A stretch of DNA of 64,000 nucleotides from Mucilaginibacter auburnensis (GCF_002797815.1 NZ_PGFJ01000002.1:1178001-1242000), one strand, 5' to 3'. Positions 25,079 to 34,291 are shown, counted from the first letter of the stretch. Program-made: numbers and translations. Notes: generated by a model from the sequence alone, not told the origin.

Positions 25079-27468
25079 GGTTTAGAATCGTTTACAATTA
25101 AAGCATCAATAGCAACCGGTTTATTACCTGCATTAATAATCGTTAGTGTATGCGCAGCTTGCTTTAACCCTTTTGCAGTAAAAACTGTTTGTTGCCTTTT
25201 GCTATCACCACTGGCTGACAGATCTACAATTTTAACCAGTTTACCATCTAAAAGCACATTTACTTTGCCCGCTCCTGCTTGTTTTGGTGCCACTACCGAA
25301 ACATTTGTACCAGCAAAGGAAAAACTCCATTTAGCACCTGCCACATTACTGGTTGTTAAATCGTTATTGAAATCTCCGTTGTTTAAATTACTTTGTCTGA
25401 ACCAACCTTGAGCTATCATCACACCGGGATCATCGTCATTTATCCAGGTCTTGCTATGCGTAATACGCAAAACGCGATATCCCGCTGCCAAAGTTGCATC
25501 CGCAATGCCGTTTATAGCAATTGCTGACATTGTCGGCACATTAACAGTTAAACCTTGCTCATTTTGCACAAATGATAGTTCGGTTGTGGCACCATCACCC
25601 AGTAATTCAACCTTGGTAACTTTACCAAGCGTGGCACCATCTGTAGCTAATGCAGTTAACTTAACAGTACCGCTTTGCCAGTTGTTACATGTAGCGTAGA
25701 GTTTACCTTTATTACGTGTGTAATAAACGTTGGCATCGCCATGCACTTCAAATGGTCGCGAACCATATATTGCCTCGCCGTTTAGTTTCAACCATGCACC
25801 AATGTCTTTAGCCGTTGTAACAACTACTGCATCAAGGTCGCCGCGGTTATGTTGGGTAAGATTAAGCAGCAGCGTACCATTGCGACAAACATTTTCCATC
25901 AATATCTTAACAATTTCTGCTGCTGTTAAATATTTCTGACCTGTTTCATAATGCCATTCAGATATAGACTCCTCTGTTTGAAAAGGATAAGCCATTATTT
26001 CACGTTCTATTATCTTCTCTGAACTTTTAACCAGCGAATGTTCTACATAAGGCAATAATTCGTTGCTGTTTTGGAAACTATTGTACCGGCCGCCAACACC
26101 CTTCAAGTTCACTACAACATCCATTTTCCCTTTATTCCATTTAAGGGATTTGTTATAATAATTGGCTATAAGTTGCGGCGCTAAAAAACCTAAGCCCATG
26201 TGCACACCAAGATCAACCTGTGAGTCTCCTGCATGTTCATCAAAGTAAATTACGTCAGGATGGTATTTGGTTATAGCATCATCAACACGCCACATAAACT
26301 GATTGGCAAAGGGCGAACGCAATGGGGCATCTTTAGCGCTATGCACCGGGCCATAAAGGTCAACCGGGTCAAAACCATCCCACCATTTCCCTTTTCCATC
26401 AGCTACAGTATTTAACCCATCATAGGGCACACCCTTTAATTCGCCGTTTTTATCGCTTAAATATTTAACTGGCATAAATTGTCCCCATGTGCGTGGTGGG
26501 GTGTTATGAAAACCAATGCCGAACCGTAAACCATGCTTACGCGCAATTTTTTCGTAAATGCCAACAATATCTTTTTTTGGACCGATATTAACTGAATTCC
26601 AGGGTTGGTATTTTGAGTTCCACAAATCAAAATTGTCATGATGTACACCCATCGCCATAAAATAGCGGGCGCCCATTTGTACATAAAGAGCCATTAACTC
26701 CTCGGGATTCCATTTATCAATAACCCATATGTTAGTGATGTCTTTATAACCGAACTTAGACGGATGCCCATAGGTTTTAACGTGAAACTTATATACCGGA
26801 GAGTTCTCCTGATACATTTTTCGGGCATACCAGTCCCCTTGTTCTGGTTCTGATTGTGGGTCCCAATGCGACCACGCTCCAAATTTGGCTTCCCGCCACC
26901 AATCAGGTGCCATGTATGTATTTCCAATGGCTTTCCAATCAGGCTTAAAAGGGCCGTCAGCTACAGGTAATTCGGGAAGGTTCCAAATGTCGGGCGGTAA
27001 GTTTAGATTATCCCCCACCGCTACTTGATTTATCCGCAAAGCGACATCAGATGTTGCTAACTTAATTACAACATCCGCCGCAATCGGCATCTTAACTTTA
27101 ACTACCGAATTAAGAAATTGGCTACTATTGCCTGACGAGTGGAAATTTATCTTATTAATAATTTTTCCGTTGATATAAACATCAGCAATACCAACTCCAG
27201 TTGAGGCATAGCGAATTGCTAACGTTTGAGCAGTCCTTACCGCTTTAAAACTAACGCCGTCGCCCGCTTTTTGTAGAACCACAACTTTTCCACCTGAGAC
27301 AATAGCGTCCTCTGCCTTAACCGCTGCAGACACGGTTTTCAACGCATTGACATCATAAAGCGTACTTGACTTACTCTCAACAAAACGTTTGGGAAGCGGT
27401 TGCGCCAGCGTTATGGTAGCCGAAAACATTACTATGCTTAAGCCTAAAGCAAATTGCCTTTTTTTCAT
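25075..27468 (-). CDS. Secreted GH29 alpha-L-fucosidase with accessory carbohydrate-binding domains
   Basis: A 797-residue glycoside hydrolase with signal peptide (MKKRQFALGLSIVMFSATIT, cleaved after LAQ). Residues about 25-155 form a beta-rich, CBM-like module. The GH29 barrel spans about 160-560, with GDWYARKMYQ, YFMAMGVHHDNFDLWNSKY, HGLRFGIGFH and VIYFDEHAGD; Asp410 is the likely nucleophile. ENVCRNGTLLLNLTQH matches the GH29 RNGNLLLN motif. A C-terminal domain (about 660-797) resembles a carbohydrate-binding sandwich. It releases L-fucose from glycans in the periplasm or outside. It overlaps the aldo/keto reductase gene and follows an esterase, as in a polysaccharide-use operon. Confidence 0.92.
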   Translation of the reverse strand: MKKRQFALGLSIVMFSATITLAQPLPKRFVESKSSTLYDVNALKTVSAAVKAEDAIVSGGKVVVLQKAGDGVSFKAVRTAQTLAIRYASTGVGIADVYINGKIINKINFHSSGNSSQFLNSVVKVKMPIAADVVIKLATSDVALRINQVAVGDNLNLPPDIWNLPELPVADGPFKPDWKAIGNTYMAPDWWREAKFGAWSHWDPQSEPEQGDWYARKMYQENSPVYKFHVKTYGHPSKFGYKDITNIWVIDKWNPEELMALYVQMGARYFMAMGVHHDNFDLWNSKYQPWNSVNIGPKKDIVGIYEKIARKHGLRFGIGFHNTPPRTWGQFMPVKYLSDKNGELKGVPYDGLNTVADGKGKWWDGFDPVDLYGPVHSAKDAPLRSPFANQFMWRVDDAITKYHPDVIYFDEHAGDSQVDLGVHMGLGFLAPQLIANYYNKSLKWNKGKMDVVVNLKGVGGRYNSFQNSNELLPYVEHSLVKSSEKIIEREIMAYPFQTEESISEWHYETGQKYLTAAEIVKILMENVCRNGTLLLNLTQHNRGDLDAVVVTTAKDIGAWLKLNGEAIYGSRPFEVHGDANVYYTRNKGKLYATCNNWQSGTVKLTALATDGATLGKVTKVELLGDGATTELSFVQNEQGLTVNVPTMSAIAINGIADATLAAGYRVLRITHSKTWINDDDPGVMIAQGWFRQSNLNNGDFNNDLTTSNVAGAKWSFSFAGTNVSVVAPKQAGAGKVNVLLDGKLVKIVDLSASGDSKRQQTVFTAKGLKQAAHTLTIINAGNKPVAIDALIVNDSKP

Positions 27469-27483
27469 GGCTGTTATTTTTAC

Positions 27484-28311
27484 TTACCGTCCGGGATTAT
27501 TCTTTTTGAAATACAGGTTGAAATACAACAACTGATAGCTTATGGAGTTTGACCAATACTGCCAATTATGCGCACCCGGCCGAACAATAAAATCGTGCTC
27601 TATATTGCGTTCAACCATTTTATCGTGCAGTTCGGTGTTTACCTTGTAAAAGAAATCCTCAGTACCGCAGTCAAAAATAATGGCGAGTGATTTAGGAGTT
27701 ATCAGGTGTAGTAGATTGGTAACGGTGTATTTCTCCCACACATCCGGATTTTCTGCATAGTTGCCTAAACGTTTTGCCATATCCCAGTTTTTAGGGAACG
27801 GTCTGATATCAACGCCACCGCTGGTGCTGCCTGCCGCGCCATAAATATCCTGGTGCCTGATACCTAAGTATAAGCCGCCGTGCCCTCCCATACTTAAGCC
27901 GGTAATGGCCCTGCCTGTGCGGCTTTTAATGGTTTTATAGTTTTTGTCAACATAGGCCACCAACTCTTTAGAAACATAGGTATCGTATTTGTAAGTAGGG
28001 TCAACAGGACTATCCCAATACCAGCTGGTAACGCCGCCATCGGCACAAACAACTATCATGTTATAAGCATCAACGCTTTCCTTTACAGCGGGAGCGCTGC
28101 GTGCCCAATCTTTGTAGCTACCGCCTGCTCCGTGCAACAAATAAACCACCGGGTATTCTTTTCCCGCGGAGTAACTATCCGGCGTGATAACCAGGGCGTT
28201 GATTTTTTTCTTCATCGCGTCGCTGTAGGTTTCTACAGAATCAACCTTAGCGGCCTTAACATTTATTGCAAAAATGCCGAGGCAAAAAAACAGGAGCAGG
28301 TTTTTCTTCAT
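27484..28311 (-). CDS. Secreted CE1-like esterase
   Basis: A 275-residue exported alpha/beta hydrolase of the esterase-D/XynZ (CE1-like) family. Signal peptide MKKNLLLFFCLGIFAINVKA; oxyanion region VVYLLHGAGGSYKDW; nucleophile in AITGLSMGGHGGLY; acid in FDCGTEDFFY; His in RPGAHNWQYW. These enzymes remove acetyl or feruloyl groups from polysaccharides, which fits deacylation ahead of the fucosidase 15 nt downstream. Exact substrate unknown. Confidence 0.9.
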   Translation of the reverse strand: MKKNLLLFFCLGIFAINVKAAKVDSVETYSDAMKKKINALVITPDSYSAGKEYPVVYLLHGAGGSYKDWARSAPAVKESVDAYNMIVVCADGGVTSWYWDSPVDPTYKYDTYVSKELVAYVDKNYKTIKSRTGRAITGLSMGGHGGLYLGIRHQDIYGAAGSTSGGVDIRPFPKNWDMAKRLGNYAENPDVWEKYTVTNLLHLITPKSLAIIFDCGTEDFFYKVNTELHDKMVERNIEHDFIVRPGAHNWQYWSNSISYQLLYFNLYFKKNNPGR

Positions 28312-28335
28312 TTTTAGGTTTAGTTTATCGGGTGG

Positions 28336-29190
28336 TTATTTTGAGTACGCTTTTACAGTTTGTTTTGATACGCCTAAGCCCTCAATTCCCAATTCCATCA
28401 CATCACCTGCTTGTAAGTAGGCTTGCGGGGTCATGCCCATAGCCACGCCCGCCGGTGTACCGGTGGTGATCACATCGCCGGGCAACAGGGTCATGAACTT
28501 ACTTACGTAAGCAATTACAAAAGGCACATTAAATATAAAGTTGGCAGTGGTGCCGTTCTGCATCATTTTGCCGTTAACAGATAACCACAATTTCAGGTTG
28601 CCTGAATCGGGTATCTCATCGGCAGTTGCCATAAACGGACCAATTGGCGCGAAGGTATCGCAACCTTTGCCCTTATCCCAGGTACCGCCACGCTCCAACT
28701 GAAACTCACGTTCAGAAATATCGTTATGCAGCGTATAACCTGCTACATACTCTAAAGCTTCTGCTTCTTCCACATAACTTGCTTTTTTTCCAATAACAAC
28801 AGCAAGTTCAACTTCCCAGTCTACCTTTTTAGCATCACGCGGTATAATCACGTCATCAAACGGACCAATAATAGCGCTGGTAGCTTTCATAAATATTACC
28901 GGCTCGGCAGGCGGCGTAGCGCCTGTTTCTTTGGCATGGTCGGCGTAGTTCAGACCAATACAGATCAACTTTGAAGGTCTGCCCAACGGACTACCCCAAC
29001 GCTCACCATCAGCAATTTCAGTAAGGCTGCCTTCGTTATCACTCACAAACTTTGCTAAGCGGGTTAAGCCGTCGTTATCAAAAAAGGCCTCGTTATAATC
29101 CTCGCCAAAAGCAGAGGTATCATATCTTTTATCATTTAAAATTACGCCTGTTTTCTCTTTACCGGCAGCACCCCATCTTATTAATTTCAT
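28336..29190 (-). CDS. FAH-family hydrolase, likely 2,4-diketo-3-deoxy-L-fuconate hydrolase
   Basis: A 284-residue fumarylacetoacetate hydrolase family enzyme. The metal-site signature is visible in KLICIGLNYADHAKETG, PVIFMKATSAIIGP, VDWEVELAVVIGK and GYTLHNDISEREFQ; MTLLPGDVITTGTPAGVAMG closes the site. This subgroup hydrolyses 2,4-diketo-3-deoxy-L-fuconate or -rhamnonate to pyruvate and L-lactate in the non-phosphorylating L-fucose/L-rhamnose route. Being 24 nt before an esterase-fucosidase pair makes the fucose assignment likely; other FAH substrates cannot be ruled out. It is the first gene of the four-gene operon. Confidence 0.9.
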   Translation of the reverse strand: MKLIRWGAAGKEKTGVILNDKRYDTSAFGEDYNEAFFDNDGLTRLAKFVSDNEGSLTEIADGERWGSPLGRPSKLICIGLNYADHAKETGATPPAEPVIFMKATSAIIGPFDDVIIPRDAKKVDWEVELAVVIGKKASYVEEAEALEYVAGYTLHNDISEREFQLERGGTWDKGKGCDTFAPIGPFMATADEIPDSGNLKLWLSVNGKMMQNGTTANFIFNVPFVIAYVSKFMTLLPGDVITTGTPAGVAMGMTPQAYLQAGDVMELGIEGLGVSKQTVKAYSK

Positions 29191-29233
29191 TATTTGTATA
29201 GTTTATCTGGTGATTATTGGCAATGGCAGCAAT

Positions 29234-29251
29234 ATAACACACACATGTTAT
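29234..29251. promoter_or_regulatory. Inverted repeat upstream of the fucose operon
   Basis: ATAACA (29234-29239), spacer CACACA, TGTTAT (29246-29251): perfect 6-bp arms, extended by imperfect CAAT/ATTG flanks, about 45 nt before the first ATG. A possible repressor operator for a fucose-responsive regulator not in the window. Confidence 0.4.
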
Positions 29252-29327
29252 TGCCAATGCTTTGTGTATGCCGATAAAGCTATTACAAATTTTAAAATAA
29301 GTGAAATTTGACTGTAATTTGTGACGT

Positions 29328-29708
29328 TTACTCTGCCTGCTCTTCTTTTTTCAAAGCCACACGCTCCTTCTTAATGTCTATCTTTATTATAGCGTAAATG
29401 CTCATATACATATTGGCTATCCACACTACAGAGAAGCCAGCCAGCAAATACCCGCGCCAATCGGGCAGCAGGAATTTGAAGCCGGTTAGTATCAGCATGA
29501 AAATGGTTACATAATGGCTAAAACAATATTCGCAGGTAAACAGGTAAAAAAACTTGCGGGCCGCTATGCTTTTACAATTTGTACTCTGTTGCACACAATA
29601 CTCGCGGGGCTCGCGAAAAACCTCTTCGTGAGTTACCGTCCATGCAATACACGCTGTTGGTATTGCTAACAGAAAAAGCCAGGCAACCTGGACAGATAAT
29701 ACGGGCAT
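29328..29708 (-). CDS. Uncharacterised small membrane protein with CxxC
   Basis: A 126-residue protein not matched to a named family. It has three hydrophobic stretches: VAWLFLLAIPTACIAWTV near the start, YVTIFMLILTGFKFLL in the middle and AGFSVVWIANMYMSIYAI near the end. Cysteines occur in YCVQQSTNCKSI and in FTCEYCFSHYVT, the latter a CxxC at a membrane face. The C-terminus is lysine/glutamate rich. It lies 48 nt after a lipoprotein gene in the same direction; a link is only positional. Confidence 0.75.
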   Translation of the reverse strand: MPVLSVQVAWLFLLAIPTACIAWTVTHEEVFREPREYCVQQSTNCKSIAARKFFYLFTCEYCFSHYVTIFMLILTGFKFLLPDWRGYLLAGFSVVWIANMYMSIYAIIKIDIKKERVALKKEEQAE

Positions 29709-29756
29709 AGTGTTGTGTGTTAGGCAAGTGCTAACACAATTTTAGTACCAAGAATA

Positions 29757-30827
29757 CTAAGGCTTTATCAAAAATCCGCGCTCATAAAAAGCGTTATCCG
29801 CTTTTTGCTGTTTGTGGATGTCCCTGTCGAAGATCTTGTTGAGGTTATTGCCGGCAAGGTCTTCCAAACGCGAGTTGACATGTAATTTATAACTTCCTGC
29901 TTTCCAATTTTCGGCAGGCGTAAATTTCCATGCTTTATCTCTTGCCAACAGCTCAACATTACCTTTTATACTCCCACCTTCTGAAGACATGATGCTGATA
30001 GACTCCTGTAAAAGGTAATGGTCCAAAGCCTGCTCAAAAGATACATACAGCGGCTGTTTAGTACCGGCTTCAGGTGTTTGAATATGCCATTTTTCAATAT
30101 CTAAACGCTGGTCGGTACGACTGGTAGCGATAAACTTTTTTGAAAAACTCTGTTTGAGTTTAAGTCCCCGGTGGTCTTTCCATTCACCGGTTATCACCAG
30201 CTCATAGTGCTGATTTTTTTGCAGCGGATTACCTAATTGTTTATTCAGCACTAAGTCGCGTTTTATCCGTCCCGGATCTATCCATAAAGTTAATACCCTG
30301 TCGTTATCTCCCCAGAGCTCAGGCTGCAGGTTAAGGAATATCCTGTCGAGGGTATCGCGGTTTTTATCCAGTAAGTAAACGTGCTCAAGCGCGTTACCGG
30401 TTTGCATAGGTTCAGAAAACTGAATGTACAACTTCAGCAAATTTTCGGGAACAGTATCTGCCAAGGGATAAACGGCTACTACTTCGGGTTGTTTTTTACC
30501 GGTATTATCAGGAACTTTTACTTTTCCCACTACCCTGTTTTGCTGCAAAACGCCATACTCCATCCCCGGCGATAGCGGAATAAGCGGATGAAACAACATA
30601 CCTGTATGAGTTTGTATGAACGCGCCCAACACTTCGCGGTCGCTACCGTTCAGTGAAACGGTAAGCGGAAACCTGTCAACATCCTGTACAAGATATTTTG
30701 GGATAAATATGCTTTTAGCCCGGCCGTTCTCCCACTCAATGCTAACATTATCAGCAGTTTTACTTTGGCAAGCCGCAACTAATAGCAAAAAAAACACCAG
30801 GCTATATTGATATAACCTGGTGCGCAT
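29757..30827 (-). CDS. Lipoprotein with Ig-like domain, function unknown
   Basis: A 356-residue lipoprotein starting at ATG 30827 (the open frame reaches 30920, but that would overlap the upstream gene). The lipobox LVAAC (Cys20) follows a short hydrophobic stretch. The middle part (about 95-190) contains EVVAVYPLADTVPENLLKLY, IQFSEPMQTGNAL and VYLLDKNRD, a pattern of bacterial Ig-like (SbsA/Big_5) domains; a second such unit (about 215-330) ends with LEDLAGNNLN. Probably at the cell surface or periplasm. It is 13 nt downstream of the beta-propeller gene, so the two are likely co-transcribed. Confidence 0.85.
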   Translation of the reverse strand: MRTRLYQYSLVFFLLLVAACQSKTADNVSIEWENGRAKSIFIPKYLVQDVDRFPLTVSLNGSDREVLGAFIQTHTGMLFHPLIPLSPGMEYGVLQQNRVVGKVKVPDNTGKKQPEVVAVYPLADTVPENLLKLYIQFSEPMQTGNALEHVYLLDKNRDTLDRIFLNLQPELWGDNDRVLTLWIDPGRIKRDLVLNKQLGNPLQKNQHYELVITGEWKDHRGLKLKQSFSKKFIATSRTDQRLDIEKWHIQTPEAGTKQPLYVSFEQALDHYLLQESISIMSSEGGSIKGNVELLARDKAWKFTPAENWKAGSYKLHVNSRLEDLAGNNLNKIFDRDIHKQQKADNAFYERGFLIKP

Positions 30828-30840
30828 TATAAAAAGTAAC

Positions 30841-31950
30841 TTATATGTTTTTGCCATCTGAGGTCCAAAGGTCAACATCGCCGTTGGCTTTTTTCTGTAT
30901 AACAACAGCTCGGCCGTCATCCAGTTTATCTAACTGTAAAACTTTCTCGAAAGGTAACTTAGTAAAAGCGGTGCCGCCTGTGCCGGGTATTGGCGCGGTT
31001 AACGACTCCTTAAATTGTTTAATATCGTTGTAACTAACTTTTGCAGCAGGGCGGTTGCTGTTAGCCATCACCAGGTATTTCTGACCGCCTTCTGTTAACC
31101 ATATCATATCTGACGGGGTATTCATGTTACCCATTTCGGCAATGGTACGGCCTTTAACATGTGCGCCTGCTTTTAGCTCATCCATAGGGAAAAGCACCAG
31201 TGGCGTGCAGGTATAACTGGCTACTATGTAGTTTTTACCATCAATGGTAGTTGTATTGAAAGTACGTATAGGCGAAGTGGTTTCATAACGGCCATGAGAG
31301 GTATGGTACATTTCTAAACTGGCCTGATCTTCCTGCTTTGAGGTGAACGGAAAGCTTATGGTGCGGAATGACGAGCTGAACTCTTTATTGCTCAAACCGC
31401 TTAGCATTAACTTGCCATCTGCAAAACCCATGTCAGAGATAGAGGTAACACGCAAAGATGCACCGCGACGGTCTTTTTCATCAGGGCCGGCTACGTTGTT
31501 GAGGGTAACTGTTGAGAAGTTTATATCTTTTAATGACACCGCTTTGATCTGGTTATCTGCACCCATTGAAAGCAATACCGGTGTACCATCAGCGCTCTTT
31601 ACAGCCACATACAGGTTTTTTGATACCGGGTTAACGGCCATATCTGTTATGGTGATATTCTCTTTGGTTGTACCTAAAGCCGCTGCAATTTTCTCATCAA
31701 TTTTTGGCAGATCAAAAGCTTTAACGGTTGACGGCTTTTTGGTGTCTTTGGTATCAAAAGCAATAACGCTTGCATTTTCGGCATCACCTATAAACAATAC
31801 GCCATTGGGTCCAAAAGTAAGCGCGGCAATTGATTTAACCTGCGGCGATCCTGTTACAAAGCCGTAAGGCAGGGCAGGTTTGCGATTAACGCCTGCAAAG
31901 AGCAGCACACCAGCTAAGGCAGCAGTACTCATTAAATAGATCTTTTTCAT
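30841..31950 (-). CDS. Exported beta-propeller-like protein of unknown function
   Basis: A 369-residue exported protein with signal peptide MKKIYLMSTAALAGVLLFAG. Repeated blades such as SIAALTFGPNGVLFIGDAEN (about 40-59), ITDMAVNPVSKNLYVAVKSA and DMGFADGKLMLSGLS suggest a WD/NHL-like propeller. A conserved-looking segment MYHTSHGRYETTSPIRTF is followed by IVASYTCTPLV. No catalytic motif is identifiable. The downstream lipoprotein gene is 13 nt away. Both are conserved-type exported proteins, possibly one periplasmic complex; this is inference. Confidence 0.82.
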   Translation of the reverse strand: MKKIYLMSTAALAGVLLFAGVNRKPALPYGFVTGSPQVKSIAALTFGPNGVLFIGDAENASVIAFDTKDTKKPSTVKAFDLPKIDEKIAAALGTTKENITITDMAVNPVSKNLYVAVKSADGTPVLLSMGADNQIKAVSLKDINFSTVTLNNVAGPDEKDRRGASLRVTSISDMGFADGKLMLSGLSNKEFSSSFRTISFPFTSKQEDQASLEMYHTSHGRYETTSPIRTFNTTTIDGKNYIVASYTCTPLVLFPMDELKAGAHVKGRTIAEMGNMNTPSDMIWLTEGGQKYLVMANSNRPAAKVSYNDIKQFKESLTAPIPGTGGTAFTKLPFEKVLQLDKLDDGRAVVIQKKANGDVDLWTSDGKNI

Positions 31951-32058
31951 CGTATTAAATGATTAATAGGTTTCTTTTTAGATTTTCAAACAGGTTTATA
32001 ACAAATATAATAGATGGCCACCTGCTATTGTTTCACCAAAATACTGATAACAAGAATA

Positions 32059-32550
32059 TTACAAACGGCACAGGCGCTCAAAAATCTCAGCATGATGCGG
32101 GTACTGCTCAATCACCTCGGCTTTTTTAGCCATTTTAAACTCAGTAAATTCAAAGCCCGGCGCAACAGCGCAACTGGCTAAACCATAACCGCTTTGATCT
32201 GTAAGTTCGGCGGCAAACCATTGGCCGGCCTCAACTATTACCTGCATATTACCGCTTGGCTCATCAGATAGTTCATGCGTAGTTAATACCCCGTTGCTAT
32301 CAATTACATGTATGTGAAAAGGTATCCCTTTATGGAAATACCAGATCTCGTCTGACTCAATTTTGTGAAAGCCGGAAAAATCCTTTCCGCTTATTAAATA
32401 ATAAATGGATGTAAGCGCCTGCTTTAGTCCGCCCGCGGGATTGCGCGTTACCTGTTTGGCAGAGCGATATACTTCTTTATAAAAGCCACCTTCGGGATGG
32501 GGATGCAAGTGGAGATGCTTCACCCAGTAGTGCGCGTCTTCTATTACCAT
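32059..32550 (-). CDS. Cupin domain protein, DUF985 family
   Basis: A 163-residue RmlC-like cupin of the DUF985 family. Family marks: LHLHPHPEGGFYKEVYRS near residue 13, TSIYYLISGKDFSGFHKIES near 47, DEIWYFHKGIPFHIHVID near 67, AGQWFAAEL near 107 and CAVAPGFEFTEFKMA near 126. Cytoplasmic, with a possible metal or sugar site; the enzymatic role is unknown. Confidence 0.92.
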   Translation of the reverse strand: MVIEDAHYWVKHLHLHPHPEGGFYKEVYRSAKQVTRNPAGGLKQALTSIYYLISGKDFSGFHKIESDEIWYFHKGIPFHIHVIDSNGVLTTHELSDEPSGNMQVIVEAGQWFAAELTDQSGYGLASCAVAPGFEFTEFKMAKKAEVIEQYPHHAEIFERLCRL

Positions 32551-32623
32551 AATCAGTTAAAATTGGACAACTAATGTAGTGACATTTAACACATAACATC
32601 AAGTGCCTAAAGAAATAAACGCA

Positions 32624-33550
32624 CTACTTTTTTGCGTATTGCCTGTAATTGATGAGCAACACGCTCAATAAAATTACCGCCAGGCCCAATATTTTTAACC
32701 ACGATATCACTTCGTTGCCTATAAAAACACCTAAAACTACCGCTATAACCGGATTAACATAGGCGTGGGTACTTACCTGTGTTGCAGGCCTTACCGAAAG
32801 CAACCAAACGTAAGCCGTAAATGCAATAATGGAACCGAATACTATTAAATAAGCTATGGCTAACCATGCGTGTGCCGGCACCGTAGCAGGGTTAAAACCA
32901 GCAAACTCATTGTGAATGGCACTTACAGGGACATAAGCAATACCGGCTGCCATCATTTGCCAGGCCGTTGTTACCCGTGCCGGGCCTGTACCGGGTCTTC
33001 TTTTAGCATACAAACCGCCCCAGGCCCACGCCGCCGGACCAAATATGAGCAGTACCAGACTTATCAACTGTTCGTTACTGAAATCGCCTTCTAACGAGGC
33101 TGCAATGGCTTCGCCGAATAAAAGCAATACGCCTGCAAAACCAATTATCAATCCCCAGATGGTGCTGCGGGTAGTGAAATTTGTTTTCCAGTTGGGTTTA
33201 TCCAGTATAACAAACCAAAGCGGACTAATAGCTATCACAATAGCCACCATAGCACTGGGCAATGTACGCTCCGCCCAAATTACAATACCCATACTAACTA
33301 CCAGCATGAGGCAACCGCTGTAAGCCGCTACGCCCACATCCTTTTGTATCCAAAGCTTATCGCCTTTTAATGCACAGATGGATAGCATTATACTGCCTGC
33401 AATTATAAACCGCACAGCTCCCATTAAAAACGGTGGGAAACCGTTAATGGCCATCTGTATAAAAAAGTAAGTTGAACCCCAAACCACATAAACTATCGCG
33501 AAGGCAATAATTACCCATAATGGAGATGCGTGTTTGGTTGCGGAGGACAT
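32624..33550 (-). CDS. EamA-family (DMT) transporter
   Basis: A 308-residue permease with ten predicted transmembrane helices and two EamA repeats: WVIIAFAIVYVVWGSTYFFI near the start and, in the second half, WAWGGLYAKRRPGTGPARVT through VSTHAYVNPVIAVVLGVFIG. Such proteins export amino acids, purines or drugs. ATG 33550 is preferred; a further 22 residues upstream (to 33616) are hydrophilic and unlike the family. Substrate unknown. No linked genes. Confidence 0.9.
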   Translation of the reverse strand: MSSATKHASPLWVIIAFAIVYVVWGSTYFFIQMAINGFPPFLMGAVRFIIAGSIMLSICALKGDKLWIQKDVGVAAYSGCLMLVVSMGIVIWAERTLPSAMVAIVIAISPLWFVILDKPNWKTNFTTRSTIWGLIIGFAGVLLLFGEAIAASLEGDFSNEQLISLVLLIFGPAAWAWGGLYAKRRPGTGPARVTTAWQMMAAGIAYVPVSAIHNEFAGFNPATVPAHAWLAIAYLIVFGSIIAFTAYVWLLSVRPATQVSTHAYVNPVIAVVLGVFIGNEVISWLKILGLAVILLSVLLINYRQYAKK

Positions 33551-33659
33551 TGTGCAGTTAATGATCGATACTGCAATATGACGATAATAGATGGCAATAA
33601 CAATTGCTAACTTCATGTGCAGGTAAAAGTAAAACTGTTCCAGATAGATGGCTCAGAGC

Positions 33660-33709
33660 CCTGTGAGCCTCCGTGAGCCCCTGTGAGCCCCTGTGAGCCC
33701 CTGTGAGCC
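33660..33709. repeat. Five tandem copies of a 10-bp unit (CCTGTGAGCC)
   Basis: Units at 33660, 33670 (TCCGTGAGCC), 33680, 33690 and 33700; four are identical. It lies between divergent genes (EamA and 33762), about 50 nt from the downstream ATG. The 10-bp period matches one helical turn. Copy number is likely to vary by slippage. Confidence 0.9.
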
Positions 33710-33761
33710 GGGGTAAATAATCAGTAATTACATGCTATATTGGTGCCATAATTAATACATA

Positions 33762-34145
33762 ATGACAAAAGAAAAAAAGCTCATTCTGTTACTGCTTATT
33801 ACGTCGTTGATGGGATATATGGAATGGGGCGGCAACAATCATATTTTTTTAGCGCAGGCGGAAGTGGAGGCCTTTAAAAATTTGTTTAGTAACCCAACTT
33901 CGGCGCTACATCCATTTATATTGATTCCTTTTGCCGGGCAGGTTTTGCTGTTGGTTAACTTACTACGTAAACAACCACATAAAGCTTTTACTTACATTGG
34001 TACCGCCTGCCTTGGCATATTGCTGGGCTTTATGTTTATCATTGGCGTAACCACAGTTCATTTCAAGATCATTATCTCTACCCTGCCTTTTCTAATTACC
34101 GCTGTGGTGATGGTGAGGTATTACAGGGAGTTGGGGGTGGAGTAA
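33762..34145 (+). CDS. Uncharacterised small membrane protein
   Basis: A 127-residue integral membrane protein with about four hydrophobic segments: LILLLLITSLMGYMEW, HPFILIPFAGQVLLLVNLL, YIGTACLGILLGFMFIIGV and IIISTLPFLITAVVMV. MEWGGNNHIFLAQAEVE lies between the first two. It does not match a family I can name. A tandem 10-bp repeat is upstream and a foldback repeat downstream. Confidence 0.78.
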   Translation: MTKEKKLILLLLITSLMGYMEWGGNNHIFLAQAEVEAFKNLFSNPTSALHPFILIPFAGQVLLLVNLLRKQPHKAFTYIGTACLGILLGFMFIIGVTTVHFKIIISTLPFLITAVVMVRYYRELGVE

Positions 34146-34154
34146 GGGGTCAAA

Positions 34155-34289
34155 TTACTCACCCGGTCTACGCTGCGCCGGACCGCCCTCTCTTCGCCTG
34201 CGGCGTAAAGAGGGCTGATAAATACAAATCCATTCCCTCTTTTGCGCAGCAGAGAGGGGTGACAAGCATAGCGATGTCGGGGTGAGTAA
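34155..34289. repeat. Foldback repeat with TTACTCACC termini
   Basis: TTACTCACC (34155-34163) and GGTGAGTAA (34281-34289) are perfect 9-bp terminal inverted repeats. Inside are two further hairpins built from GCCCTCTCTT/AAGAGGGC and CCCTCTTTTGCGC/AGAGAGGG. It resembles a MITE-like element. It fills the space between convergent genes. Confidence 0.75.
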
Positions 34290-34291
34290 AC

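Noticed and set aside
33660..33709. Possible CRISPR-like array
   Set aside because: The units are 10 bp with no spacers and no cas genes are near; it is a simple tandem repeat.
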